Source: Venturia oleaginea (Eukaryota > Ascomycota > Dothideomycetes > Venturiales > Venturiaceae). Taken from it: 64,000 bases of DNA. Positions within the stretch are counted from its first letter, which is position 1, and every line of letters begins with the position of its first letter. The stretch spans positions 184,027 through 248,026 of the forward strand of contig JABMLP010000035.1 of the NCBI GenBank assembly GCA_013176395.1. Direction: 5' to 3'. Under the pieces are notes generated by a model, which was not told the DNA's origin, did not search any database, and saw nothing but the letters and a program-made list of their open reading frames with translations. Made by a program: the position numbers and the translations under genes. Below, piece after piece: positions 22,063 to 33,127 of this stretch.

Positions 22063-24240
22063 GAGTATCACACCCAAGCAGCGAAATCACGACTACGATG
22101 GTTACTATTGTCTCCAGCATCACACAACCAAATACACTGCCGCATAGGAATCTGGTGCAAGGCAACTTTCACAAGCAGAAACATACTTAGGGAACCCATT
22201 GGCCTTGAGGGATAAGGCGAAACAGATAGACAAAGCTGAGCACTAGAGGGAGACTGTAGGTAGAAGGATAGCGAAACACGAGGCATTGCCTCTTGAGTCT
22301 ACATAGCACAGATATACTAGCAGAGTGACCAGTATCTACAAGAGCCAGCGGGCATTTGGAGATACTGGTTAAGGGAAAAGAGGTAGGACCGAGGGGACAG
22401 CTGGTCTTGTTTCAGTGAACAGGGCGAAGTGGGGGGCGGTGGATTATATAATCTATCACGTGTCGGCTGTCTGATGAAGTCCTCCTAACCGGACATAGCT
22501 GCGTGATTAAGCGGCTGCAACCGAGTAGGATAAAATCAATCAACCAAGCTTTGAATACCGGCCAACTCCAAAGCCAACGGGCTGCTGCGAGCGCCTTCAA
22601 CGTTAAACAACAAACCCTCTCCGATCGCATCAGAGGAGTCACATTTATCCTCGAAAGACCACCAAACGGTCGGAAATTTACCCTTACCGAAGAGCAAACG
22701 CTTGTCCGATATATTCTCGACCTCGATTCGCGAGGATTTGCGCCCCGGCTGCGTGAGGTGGCAGATATGGCGGATGAACTGTTGGGTATACGCGGTGGAG
22801 AGCCAGTAGGCAAAAAGTGGGCTGAGAGGTTCGTAAAGCGCTCAGATGAGCTCAAGACAGCCTTCAATCGAGCCAAGGATAGGCAGAGCATACTACAGGA
22901 AGATCCAGAGATTATTGGCACGTGGTTCAAGCTCGTTGCAGACACCAAGGCAAAGTACGGCATCCACGACGAGGATACGCACAACTTTGACGAGATTGGC
23001 TTCCAGATGGATGTTATTGGGTCAATGAAGGTCGTTACAGGCTCCAATAGACGTACAAGGCCGGAACTCATTCAGCCTGGCGATCGCGAATGGGTTACGG
23101 TTATCCAGAGTATCTGCGCCGCTGGGTATGCAACCCCACCCTTCATTATCTACATAGGACGCGTTCACATCTATGCGTGGTACGAGGAGGCAGATTTACC
23201 GCGCAATTGGAAGCTTTCAGTCTCTGAGAACGGCTGGACAAATAACGCGCTTGGTCTTGAGTGGTTGAAGCATTTTGACGCGCATACAAAGGCGTGGCAG
23301 GTCGGGGGATACAGGCTACTCATTTTGGACGGCCATGAGAGCCATCTCAACCAAAATTTTAAGGACTACTGCCTCGAAAATAAGATCCTAACCCTCTGCA
23401 TGCCATCGCACTCGTCGTATATACTCCAGCCCCTTGACGTGGTCTGCTTCTCGCCGTTGAAGCGCAAATACTCCCAACGCATCCGGGACTTGGCGCGCCG
23501 ACGCGTCTACCATATCAACAAGGAAGGCTTTCTCCCTGCCTTCAAAGACGCGTTTTTCGACGTGTTTATAAAAGAGAACTGTCAAAAGGCCTTTGAGGCA
23601 GTAGGGCTAGTCCCTATCGACGCGCAGGCGGTATTGGACCGCCTTGAAGTACGGCTACGTACCCCGCCAGAACCCCGTCTCCCAGAAACGCCGTGGCAGT
23701 CAAAGACTCCAAGCAATACTCATGAATTTGGATCCCAATCCAAGCTCGTAAGCGTCTCTTGTACTCGGTCACCAGTTACTGCGCAGGCTGGCTTTTCCCA
23801 GCTGGTTAAGGGCGCTGAATTGATGCTTCACCCACGCTCTACTCGTTGCGCGCAACCACGAGCTTGAAGAGCAATTGGCAGTAATAACGAAGCGAAAATC
23901 GCGCAAAAGGAAGCGGATCCAGCAAGGTGGTACTATGGAGTATGGGACTGCAGCAGCGCAGGTAGCTGCAGAGGCGTCTGTAGCGCCTCAGGGATCGAAG
24001 AAGGCTCGTGGTATCGGTGATCAAGAAATAGCCTGACCAACTCAACGGCGCTGTGGGAACTGCGGCGTAACTGGGCATAATGCGCGAACTTGTAAAAAAG
24101 ATATCGAGATATCTTCTGAATCAGATAGTAGCACGACGGACTTAGAATCTAATGTTGATAGCGAAAAAATTAAAGAGTCGTAACATGAGATGGTCGTGCC
24201 AAGAAATTTTGATCGGTTGGGTGGTGGAGTACGTTATAAT
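22063..24240 (+). mobile_element. Pogo/Fot-like DNA transposon copy B, near full length
   Basis: Starts in 'ggagtatcacacccaagcag' and ends in 'cggttgggtggtggagtacg'. The two ends are degenerate inverse complements (GTA-TC-CACACCCAA versus its complement), consistent with inverted termini. It encloses one transposase gene followed by a zinc-knuckle tail. The 5' ~490 bp is non-coding and is duplicated at 14073 and, in part, at 63197. Confidence 0.75.
22503..24183 (+). pseudogene. Pogo-like transposase (DDE_1 type), frameshifted C-terminal tail
   Basis: N-terminal HTH (RIKSINQALNTGQLQSQRAA, FNVKQQTLSDRIRG), then a CENP-B-like second HTH (FTLTEEQTLVRYILDLDSRG, WAERFVKR). The DDE core includes HNFDEIGFQMDVIG (first catalytic Asp), LILDGHESH (second) and LQPLDVVCFSPLKRKY (third). 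The frame is open to 23867, but a 1-base shift near 23835 diverts it. The displaced tail (HELEEQLAV, KRKSRKRKRIQQGG, knuckle CGNCGVTGHNARTC) runs on to 24183 and has one TGA before the knuckle. No good ATG precedes the HTH; an upstream start or a GTG-region artefact is likely. Confidence 0.85.
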
Positions 24241-24453
24241 ATTTTCTATTATCTTGTATTCAATAAGGATACTGAAGGCCTGACGATTTCTATCCCGCCA
24301 AACCGCCTGGAAACATGCTGCTGTTGGTATCGAAGAAACGCTGATGGACAATCTCATGCGTATAATTTATATTCAAAGAGACACCGCCAACCCTTCACCC
24401 TTTCAATAGCCACCAAACGGGAGGTACCATTGGTTTCAAACTCCATCAACTCC

Positions 24454-24518
24454 ATATCGATGTCGATAATTTTTCGGAAATTTCAAACAAAGACATTGCC
24501 AGAAATTCATCGATATGC
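24454..24518. repeat. 65-bp palindromic mini-repeat, ATCGATATCGAT type (copy 1)
   Basis: Inverted ends ATATCGATGTCGATAATTTT and AATTCATCGATATGC enclose 'gaaatttcaaacaaagacattgccag'. It matches the element at 25672-25738 at most positions. It lies just 3' of the SRP40-like gene. Non-coding. Confidence 0.65.
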
Positions 24519-24540
24519 ATCTCCATTTGAACGTATCATC

Positions 24541-26014
24541 CTAATCATCGAACTTGATGCCTCGCACAGCCTCTGTATCCAAGTAGCCCCCTTTGTAGGC
24601 ACCCCTCTTCTTCTTGTTCTTCTCTTTCGTGAAGCCCTTGCCCTTTGTGACCACCAAGTCGTCGTATGCCTTGTTCGAGTAATCGTTGGGGACGTATGCG
24701 TTGCTTGAGAAGCGTGGGTCGACCTTTTGATCGGTGGGTATGCGAGAGAATGGGACGGCGCGTTCTTTCTTGCCGCTGATAGGTGTCTCGGTCTTCAATG
24801 TGGCGGAGGATTCAGGTTCTGGTGCTTGGGCCAGGACTGGGGATGTGGGCGCGATAGTTTCGCTGGAGTCCGAATTTTGTCGCTCTTTCTTGACTATCTT
24901 TGTTTTCTTCGTCTTCTTGATGACTTTCACCTCCGCCTCGCTTTCGCTCTCGCTCGAGGAGTCACTAGACGATGAATCGCTTGACGAGTCGCTATCTGAT
25001 GAACTCGAGGATGATTGCGCATCGGCCATGGCTTCGTTGGAATCAGAGGATTCGCTGGAACTATCACTGCTGCTGCTGTCGGACGAGCTTGCGTATGCTT
25101 CCTTTGTGGTCTTTGTGGTTGTGACGGTGGTTTTCACCTTCTTTTGCTTTGGCTCGTCATCGGATGAATCTGATGAGTCAGAGGAGCTGGAGGAGCTGGA
25201 GGAGCTGGAGGAGGCTTTGCGCTTCAAACTTGGTTTGACTGTTACCACTGTGGGCTGTACAATGTCCGAGTCACCGTCCGAGTCGCTCGAGGAATCCGAC
25301 GAGCTTGAGGATGAGCTGGAGGAGCTCGAATTTGATGTTTCTGAGGCCTTGCGCTTGGCAGGTTTGACAACAGTGACTTTGATGGGTTGTACGACCTCGG
25401 AATCGTCTGAATCGCTGTCGGAGAAGCTAGAGGAGTCTGAGGACAAGGAACTGGAGCCAGATAAGTCCGAGTCTGGGAGGGCTGTCTGTTCTGGCGCTTT
25501 GATGGCTTTGGCATCTGTCGCTGGAGACTCAGATTTTTCAGAATCAGAATCACTGCTGCTGTCGTTCGAGGAATCTGAGTCTGAATCTGAATCCGAATCG
25601 GAACTGATGGCAAGGTTTAGCCAATTCCCGGAATCCTCAATGTCCTATTCATGTACACGACCCGCAACTCGAGATCGATATCGATAAATTTCTTGAGATT
25701 CCCAAAGAAGACTATGCCAGAAAATTATCGATATCGATCTGGAATTGCAGGACTTGAAAGAAGAGCGTTTGCTCACCTGTCGCTGTCACTGCTTTCGTCG
25801 TCGCTGTCCTCTGCCTCTTCCTGCGCCTTTGCTGAAGCCGCCTGCTTCTTCTTTTGCCATTTCTCGAATGATTCCTGGATTAAAGGGTTCTCTTTGTAGA
25901 AGTCCTGGAGGTCGCTAAAGGGAGGTAGCGGCAGTTGTGCAATCGAAGGCGTCGTAGGAGGGTTTTCTGCCATGTTGCTTGTGCGAGCCTTGGCCTTCTT
26001 CTCGTTCTTAGGCA
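24541..26014 (-). CDS. SRP40: SRP40/Nopp140-like nucleolar serine-rich protein
   Basis: Two exons: 25777-26014 and 24541-25603, joined at CGACAG/GTGAGC and CCATCAG/TTCC with the Ser-Asp frame preserved. The start is ATG at 26014 (MPKNEKKAKARTSN). The N-terminal exon contains a LisH-like helix (LQDFYKENPLIQESFEKWQ). A long low-complexity region alternates Ser/Asp/Glu runs with Lys-rich KPAKRKAS and KPSLKRKAS blocks, typical casein-kinase II substrates. The conserved SRP40 C-terminal domain follows (PFSRIPTDQKVDPRFSSNAY, KGKGFTKEKNKKKRGAYKGG, EAVRGIKFDD). The yeast homologue is a nucleolar pre-rRNA/snoRNP chaperone. The intron carries a small palindromic repeat. The gene is divergent from SEC3. 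Confidence 0.9.
25672..25738. repeat. 67-bp palindromic mini-repeat, ATCGATATCGAT type (copy 2), inside the SRP40 intron
   Basis: Ends AGATCGATATCGATAAATTT and AATTATCGATATCGATCT are near-perfect inverse complements around 'cttgagattcccaaagaagactatgccag'. It occupies over a third of the 173-bp intron. It is less diverged between its arms than copy 1. Confidence 0.75.
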
Positions 26015-26500
26015 TGGTGTTAGTTGGTGGGTTTGATTGATTAAATGCAATTGATGTCTTCATTTCGGCGAGAAAAAAAAGTTTTTGGTGGTTTGCCCTG
26101 CCAATCACTTCCAAGGTTCGGAGCTTAGGCGCAGACGAGCGCTACCAGGGCGGTGCAGGTGTGTTGAAGAGGATGATACTTTTCGATGACAGCGGGAGAG
26201 ACTCGAGATCATTGCCTGTATCATAAACCCAGATAAAAGTATATTCTCTCGATACTGTAGAGGATTACCCCAGTCTTATCAGGTCGTCTCCCTGAGCAGC
26301 ATTCTCTCCTCCGCAGGCCTCGGACGACACCCGCAAGCCCCATCAGGCACCTCGCCCCTGCTGTATAGAACGCCATGCGACACTGGACGCGTAGAAGGCG
26401 CATTCACTAGAACCAATCGACTACAGCATTGGACGCGAGGAAAAAGAGCTGGGAGGAATAGGATCGGGCATACGGGGGCGGTGGGACAAAGCTGTACACC
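26015..26500. promoter_or_regulatory. Divergent promoter between SRP40-like and SEC3 genes
   Basis: Roughly 490 bp between two housekeeping genes on opposite strands. No repeats or open frames of interest. A 'gtatattctctcgatactgtag' AT-rich stretch near 26239 could hold core promoter elements. No specific site is claimed. Confidence 0.4.
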
Positions 26501-29500
26501 ATGGATCCAAGATATAGACAGCAACAAGGCCACGGCCTGCCCAGTGGCCCTCAATCTGGCTTCAGACCTCCCCAGAGACCCTCGCAGAATAGTGTGCACT
26601 CTGCTGCTTCTTCAGCGACACCGTCCCAGCCAGGACAGATGACGCGCGCCGAGCGATTCGAGGAGGAGAAGCGGCGCATAATCGAGAGCTGCTTCTTCAA
26701 GACGGATGACGGAGGACAATGTATGTGGGATGCCGTCTGTTGATATTGCTAGGACTGACCGAGGACCAATAGTAGCCGAATCCTATATCACGCACATCAA
26801 GGTGACAGAAGACTCGTCGTATCCCCAGACGCCTCACCCACCGGACTCGCCCTCTGCGAACAAGGAAAGAATGATCATAGTGGCCGTCAAGAATACTGGA
26901 CGAGTGCGGTTACATAAAGCTCGTGAAAATTCGAACAAGAGCTTCTCAATTGGCAAGACCTGGAACATGGAGGAGCTGACGGGCGTCATGTCTTGGAACC
27001 ATCTCACACCGCGGAGTGAAGAAGAAGCGCAACTGAAAACATGGGCTGGCGATGTTGGCTTCACTGTGGTAATTGCGAAGCAATACTACTGGCAGGCGGG
27101 TACCGAGAAAGAGAAGGAGTTTTTCATTGCCAGTCTAGTGAAGATATTCAGGAAATACACCCAGGGCAGGCTACCCGAGCTTCGTGGATTCTCGTCTCGA
27201 GAGATGGAACAGATGACTGGTGGTTCGACGTCTGGCTCTGGCACTGCTTCGAGAGTGGGTTCTGGCGCGTCCCCTGGGAGGGCACCACAATTACCTCCAT
27301 TCAGTCCAGATCGAGGGTTGACAAGTGCTAATTTTGCTGGCCAGCGAAACCTGACACCTCAAACGGATGGACAGACACCTGATCTCAACTCAGGTCGACC
27401 GATTCTGGGACCCAGACCGACAACTTCCCACTCAGACCGGTCCAATTTCTCCCAAGGACGATCACCCTCAGCTTTGAGTGGGACCCCTCCGCCGGGTGGG
27501 TTTTATGGATCGCAGGATCCCGGACGACAGCCACGGTTACAACCTTCACGAGATGGGAATGTGCGACAACCTTCGCGAGATCCATTAATGCCGCCGCGAG
27601 GTGCACTACCTACAAATGGCAGCTTTACTTCGTTGGCATCCTCACGCTCAGAATTTGGTCCACAGCGGATTGGGACGCCGGATTCAATGCTTCAGTCGCG
27701 TCAAGCTGCGCTGAATCAAACCGATAGATCTCCATCACGGACTCCCGATGCGCTCCAGATCCAAAAGCATGGCGAACTGGCGGGGCCAAATGGGCTCGGT
27801 ATTGGCATTGTGCAAGATCGATGGCAGCCGAATGGTGCTCCTCCACGGCCGCCGCCGTCGCAAGATGTGCCTATGCCCTTGCGTCCAGCAAACGGCGCCA
27901 CTGTCACACCAAATGGGTCACAAACATCGCTGACAGACCAACCAGTGCCCGAGAGAAGACGGCCCTTCATGACGGGAGCACAGATGAACGGTTCGCAATC
28001 AAATATGAGCAAAAGTCCACCTGGTCAGCCCATGCCGCCTACGCCTACAAAGGCCAGACAAGACATGATGTCTCTTCCAGTATCAAGAAATAATGGTAGC
28101 CAACCGATGCCAGACGGTCGACTGATGGGAATCCCTGGTGCTTTTGTCGAATCTCCTGTACCCTCAGTTAAGGTTGAGAAGGAAGGGTTGATCCCTCCTC
28201 CGCTTCAACCTCCAGCTCCACCTACTCAAGCGGAGTCACCCATACTTCCGCTACCTGCCATACCGGAGCCTGAACCCGCGCCGGCGAACGAAGACACGAG
28301 CGCACTATCAGATGGCGAGGAGAAGGACGCACAACAGATGGATGAAGAGACAGATTTATCAAGGCCGGGACTAGGACCAATGATTGGAGCGCAAAAGAAG
28401 TCAGCACGAGATCTGTTCAAATCTGCAGCGAACAAGTATGGCGCCTTTGTTCCACGGGCAGGAGGTGCCGTAGCAAAGCTTAAAGCTGGTGAGGTTAACA
28501 CCAACGAGCCTGATGGAATCTCCGGCGTCGTGCCCGCGCCGGGTCTACTTCGCACAAGAACGGAAGACAGTGTGAAAGCAGATTCACCTGCAACGGACGC
28601 ATCGATTCAGGCTACGCCAACGTCCGCTTTGGCCCCCAATCCAAACGACCAAATCCCGTCCCCAGTCGAGCCTGTCCCAGAAGTCACGGTCTCAAGTCCC
28701 ATTTCGTCCCTGAAAGAAAACGAGAATGCACTGCCAACACAGCAATATGAGGTCTCGAAAGAGGTTGAAGTAATGACAGAGGTCCCAGCCGAGAACGCTC
28801 AGCAAAAGAAAGCAAAGGCAGAGCAAGAAGAAACTGCCAGAAGGAAGAAGCGCCGTTCTGCACAGCAAAACAAGTATCTCTCCGTGCTCGGTGTTGATTC
28901 TGCAGCTCTAGAGAATAGAGGCCTCGATTTCGAGATGATGCTGGACGACTTTGGCTGGGGTACGAGCGTCTCTCAAGCCAAAACCATTGAAGCCCTGGAA
29001 GCTGATATCCGTCGTGAGATCAGCCGAGTTGAAGCTGGAAGCTGGCTTGGTCATCTCGAACAAAAAGATGACCGAGTTGAAGCCGTTGAGATACTACTGG
29101 ATAGAACCATCGCAGAGGTTGATGAACTTGACGGGCTTCTCACTCTGTACAGTGTTGAGCTTGGCAGTTTGAATGACGACATTGCATTTATCGAAGCACA
29201 GTCTCAAGGCTTGCAGGTGCAGACTGCCAATCAAAAACTGCTGCAGACGGAGCTTCAAAGTCTTGTCGACACCATTTCCATCACCCCCAGACAGCTTGAA
29301 GCGCTCAAACGGGCGACGCCGAGTAATCCCGACGGACTGGACTCGATCGAGCAAGCTCTACTCCTGCTGTACAAGGCTATGGTCACGATCGATCCCACCA
29401 TCCGTCAAGGCAATAGGTTACAAAGCAATGCTGGCCTGAACAATGAGTTGTCGACCATGGTCGCGCTCAGGGAGAAGGGAGGTCTATATCTGAGTGAGAG

Positions 29501-31272
29501 CACAACATTCCTCTCGCGCTTCACCGAGTTCATGCGGATGGGTTTCCCTGCTGCCTTCATGCAGGTAAACAAGAGTGGTGGCGCCAAACTCAGTGTCGAG
29601 TCTCACGACGTTGCTCGAGCAGAATTATGGCAGTACAGCCCGATCATGCTCTTTGCAAAGGAGATCAACCCGCCGCAATGGGAGGCCTTGTTGGTTGCTT
29701 ATCAAAAGGCAGCGCGTGATTCTTATCAAGCCGAGTTCACAGCCAATGCAAAAGCGTGGAAAAAACTTGTGCGGAAACCATCCGGAGACGAACAAGAGAT
29801 CTTGTTTACTTTTAACGAAAAGGAAGATGCTGGTTTGACTGGCACTGCTCGAAAACTCACCGTCAAGCGATCTCAGACTCTTGCTCGCGGGTTGCGAACC
29901 GCTTCGGGTGAGAAGACGGCGACAAAGTCCATCCAAAGTGGCACTTTGTGGCCATTCGAGGCGTTTAGTGGCGCAATGGACGAAATGATACCACTGCTAT
30001 TTATGGAACAGAATTTCATCGTTGATTTCTTCCACGCCAACGGGACTCAGTACGTCGACTTTGCCGACGCCGTGGCCGCTGCACCGCCCGAATCCCGACG
30101 AGGAACTAACCTCCGCGTCCGCAAAGCATTTGAACCGGATCGAAACCTGGCTGCGAGGATCACGGCTGCCATAGCAGACGTGTACTCTTTCTTTCCCAAG
30201 GAGATAAATGACCTCATCACGTGGGCTGTTCGGGACGATCCTCTCCAGGGCATTGGAATCATGCATACTCTCTACCGCAATAACGCGTTTGAAGATACAA
30301 ACCAAGAATTCTTGACCAAGACGCTCACTGAGATTGCCAATGCGTTAGCTAGTAGGTGGACCAAGTTTGTCGATGAACAGATTCGCGCCATTGAGGATAC
30401 GAAGGTGAAGATCAAGAAGAGAAAGGGTGTCATTGGCTTCATCAAAATCTTCCCCAATTTCTCGGCTGCGATTGAGAATATGCTCCCCTCGGCCCTCGAT
30501 GAGCCCGCCTCGGTCAGCGAAGTCCGTAGGATGGTTGATGTCGGGTATGATAAGATCAACAAGGCTATGTTCGAATCTTTGCGTGTCATTGCGAAAGAGA
30601 GTCCTGGCATGGCATCTGGCAGCTCTGCGGTAGGAGGCTTGTCAGCTGATCCTGAGGATAAAGAGGCACTCAATTACCAAATCCTGCTTATTGAGAATAT
30701 GAACCACTACGTTGAAGAGGTAGAGACGCGTGGGGATTTTGTTCTTGAGGAGGGTAAGAGGGAGGCGCAGGAGGAGATGGAGGAGCATTTGGGAAGGTAT
30801 GTGGATGCCGTTTTGAGGAGACCGCTAGGGAAGGCTATGGTCTGTCAAACTTCCATTCTGATGCATAAATTTGTTTGTTGTTTGTTGCTGATTTCTAAAA
30901 CAGGATTTCCTCGATTCCATAGGTCACGCGGTCAAAAACCTACCCGTTGGTACACCACCCACTGCCATCGCTACAAAATCTGCCACTTCGACCTCGGCAT
31001 TTAGAAAACTCCTTCAATCTATCGATCAAAAGGAATTGAGAAAGGGCGTGGAGGCACTGAAGAAGAGGGTAGAGAAGCATTTTGGGGATGCAGATGATTT
31101 GAATTTGAGTCGGCATTTGGTGGGGACGGTGCTAAAGCATTGTGAGGGCACGTATGTTGGGATTTTCCAGCAAGTCCAGGATGCCGGGAGGGAGATTTAC
31201 GAAGGGGAAGCTGGGGATGGGGTGTTGGCTACCAAGGATGATTTGGGGAGGTGGTTTAGGCCGTCTAGGTAA
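26501..31272 (+). CDS. SEC3: Exocyst complex component Sec3
   Basis: Subunit of the exocyst, which tethers secretory vesicles to the plasma membrane at sites of polarised growth. Start ATG 26501 (MDPRYRQQQGHGLP). Exon 1 ends FFKTDDGGQ; intron 26721-26772 joins to LAESYITHIKVTE. The N-terminal PIP2/Rho-binding PH-like domain follows (MIIVAVKNTGRVRLHKARE, SIGKTWNMEEL, KTWAGDVGFTVVIAKQYYWQ, EKEFFIASLVKIFRKYTQG). A long Pro/Ser/Gln-rich linker spans about 27190-28800. The helical C-terminal half begins near 28850 (RRSAQQNKYLSVLGVD) and runs through coiled-coil and CorEx-like segments. A second intron, 30840-30903 (donor GTCTGT), joins LGKAM to DFLDSIGHAVKNLPVG. The last residues are DLGRWFRPSR. 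At about 1,550 residues it matches filamentous-fungal Sec3 rather than the shorter budding-yeast length. Confidence 0.93.
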
Positions 31273-31704
31273 TTGGGGTGAAAGGGGTGGTCTGTTGATA
31301 AGGAAATGAAGGAAGAGGGCGCCAGAGTATCTGAGCAGGGGTGATGAGTGGTGCTTGGGGAGAGGAGAACCTTACCCTTTGGTCTTTGCAGCGCTTTACC
31401 TTAACGCCATTTCGCAGCACGTTTCTTGGCTTTTGCGACGCGTGCTTTACCGATGGGGGTATCGTTGCTGTGTGTATGTGTTTGGACATGTATTTGGTGA
31501 GGGTTTGGGGGTTTGGCGGGGGAGGAGGAGAGAATTATTTTGTCGGTATGGATGGGGAGGAGGAGAGAAGTATTCTGTTGGTATGGATGGATAGTGGATA
31601 TTTATATTTATTCTTCCATCTTTTCATGTTTTTTGATGAGTGGCTTTGTTGTATTCGGTATGTTTACCCCCTTTTTTGGGATGATGCTGTAGCATCGAGG
31701 CTAC
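31273..31704. other. SEC3 3' flank
   Basis: GT-rich sequence with repeated 'gtatggatgg' and 'gaggagaga' motifs, probably 3' UTR and terminator. No gene. Confidence 0.45.
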
Positions 31705-31980
31705 TGTCATGGCTAGTAGTGACTAATAAAAGGCGTGAACAGCAATCAGGTATGGCCTAAATGTGATAGTGAACTACAGGTAGCTATATGTAAATGGGGG
31801 CTGGGGGCAAGGCCTACTTATAGGTCTTGCTGTGGCCCGTGTATTGTGGCGCCTTGTTAGGTGCTTGGACACTGTGGTTATTCCAGTAGCCTAGCAAGCC
31901 GTCACATGGCTCGTGTACTGTGGCGCCTTGCTAGGTGCTTGAACACTGTGGTTGTTCCAGTAGCCTAACAAGCCGTCACA
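31705..31980 (+). repeat. 200-bp dispersed repeat (copy 2) with tandem partial duplication of its 3' end
   Basis: 31705-31906 matches 9775-9974 closely, beginning TGTCATGGCTAGTAG and ending AAGCCGTCACA. It is followed without a gap by a second copy of the last 74 bp (31907-31980) ending in the same AGCCGTCACA. The duplicate differs at several sites, so it is not a sequencing artefact. Confidence 0.75.
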
Positions 31981-32090
31981 CCACCCCCAACCCCCCTAGA
32001 AAGGAAAGGTAAGTTCAAAAAAATTCCCAAAGATCGGTCGCAATCCTCCAAATTTCCTTCGTAGATAGCAGAGTAGAAAATCAATCAGTT

Positions 32091-32916
32091 AAGCAATAGC
32101 ACGCAATCTTTTACTCTTGCGTCTTTTTCTCCTTGAAAGGGGAGTTTCCCCCATGTGTGCTATCTCTTCAAGTTTTTTCCAGCGCAAATTTGGTGCAGAT
32201 ATCTCTTCCACTCTGGTCCCAGGATACAGTGAATCTCTGAATCCAGTGTAGATCTTGACTGCTGGCCGGTTTGGATTTCCATGCTCTTGGTGGATCGACG
32301 TTGTAGATTATCATGTGGCGTTGGCCGCGGCCCAGTTGTCGCTTTCGCAGCTAAATAGGGCGATGCCAGTCTTAGCTTCTTTCCAGGGTGTTTTCATGAA
32401 TGTTGAGACTATTTGCCGAGGTGTATAGTCGTCTGGATGCATTCGTGATTTCCTGTTCCTTTTTGGTCATTTTTATTGGCTAGGGTAATCGAGGGTAGTG
32501 GGGGATCATTTCCTGCTGAATCCTCGGCGAGAGATTGCCGTATTTGGTGTAGAAGCAAGTTCGTCGTCTTTGTGTATCACGTGGTTTTCGTCTTTTTCGT
32601 TTGCATTTAGCCAAGATTGGAGTCTCTTAGGTGGGCCGGGCTTAGTTGGGTTCTCTTTCCAGTACTGTTCGAGTAAGAGGGCGGACTTCTTGAAGTTGGA
32701 GCTGGGGTACCATGTTTGGTCTGGGTCCCAGCCTAGCCAGTCAACTTGGTATTGAAGCTTACCCTGGTGGACTACTGTATCAATAGTTGTATGGCTTATA
32801 CGGGCAAGCATTCGAAGGCAATAGAATGTACATATTGTAGTCACAAACGTTGGCATTCTAGGCGTCCCCCGGTTGAGAAACATGCAGATTTGTCTGAATC
32901 GCACTACGGTCCCCAC
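32091..32916 (-). pseudogene. Chromodomain protein remnant
   Basis: Minus strand. A chromodomain is clear at about 32600-32780 (DTVVHQGKLQYQVDWLGWDP, TWYPSSNFKKSALLLEQYW, then PTKPGPPKRLQSWLNA). After a stop near 32508, related coding-like sequence resumes in another frame: DDYTPRQIVSTFMKTPWKEA, GIALFSCESDNWAA, and a C-terminus EEISAPNLRWKKLEEIAHMG followed by SRRKRRKSKRLR and a stop near 32091. Stops and shifts separate the parts. It may be the tail of an old chromodomain retroelement or a stand-alone TE-associated chromodomain gene. Confidence 0.6.
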
Positions 32917-33004
32917 TTCTCAAATTTGAGGCGTAAAATCCGTGTCATGACACGCTTTTTTGGGGTAGTTAGTTTGAGAGGTTTTTGGGTGTCATTAATG
33001 AGTA

Positions 33005-33060
33005 GCATTGAGAAGTATTGAGTGGTATTGAGTGATATTGAGTAGTATTGAGTAGTAAAT
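33005..33060. repeat. Short tandem repeat of ATTGAG(T/A)AGT type
   Basis: Five to six units of about 10-11 bp (attgagaagt, attgagtggt, attgagtgat, attgagtagt twice) in 56 bp, with one further unit near 33160. Non-coding microsatellite-like. Confidence 0.7.
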
Positions 33061-33127
33061 GAGGGTTAAAATTTGGGTACCTAGGATCTGACTATACTCG
33101 CAAATCTAATATACATTGATCGTACTT

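Noticed and set aside
14079..22286. Duplicated 72-codon minus-strand open frame (14079-14297 and 22068-22286)
   Set aside because: Its conservation is explained by the duplicated pogo 5' DNA. There is no domain, and it is antisense to the element.
24734..25687. Long plus-strand open frame opposite the SRP40-like gene
   Set aside because: It is the antisense of Ser/Asp/Glu repeats, which leaves the opposite frame open. The minus strand has a conserved domain and proper splice sites.
31341..31760. 139-codon open frame after SEC3
   Set aside because: Aromatic-rich, low-complexity translation of GT/GGA-rich 3' flank; no domain or promoter.
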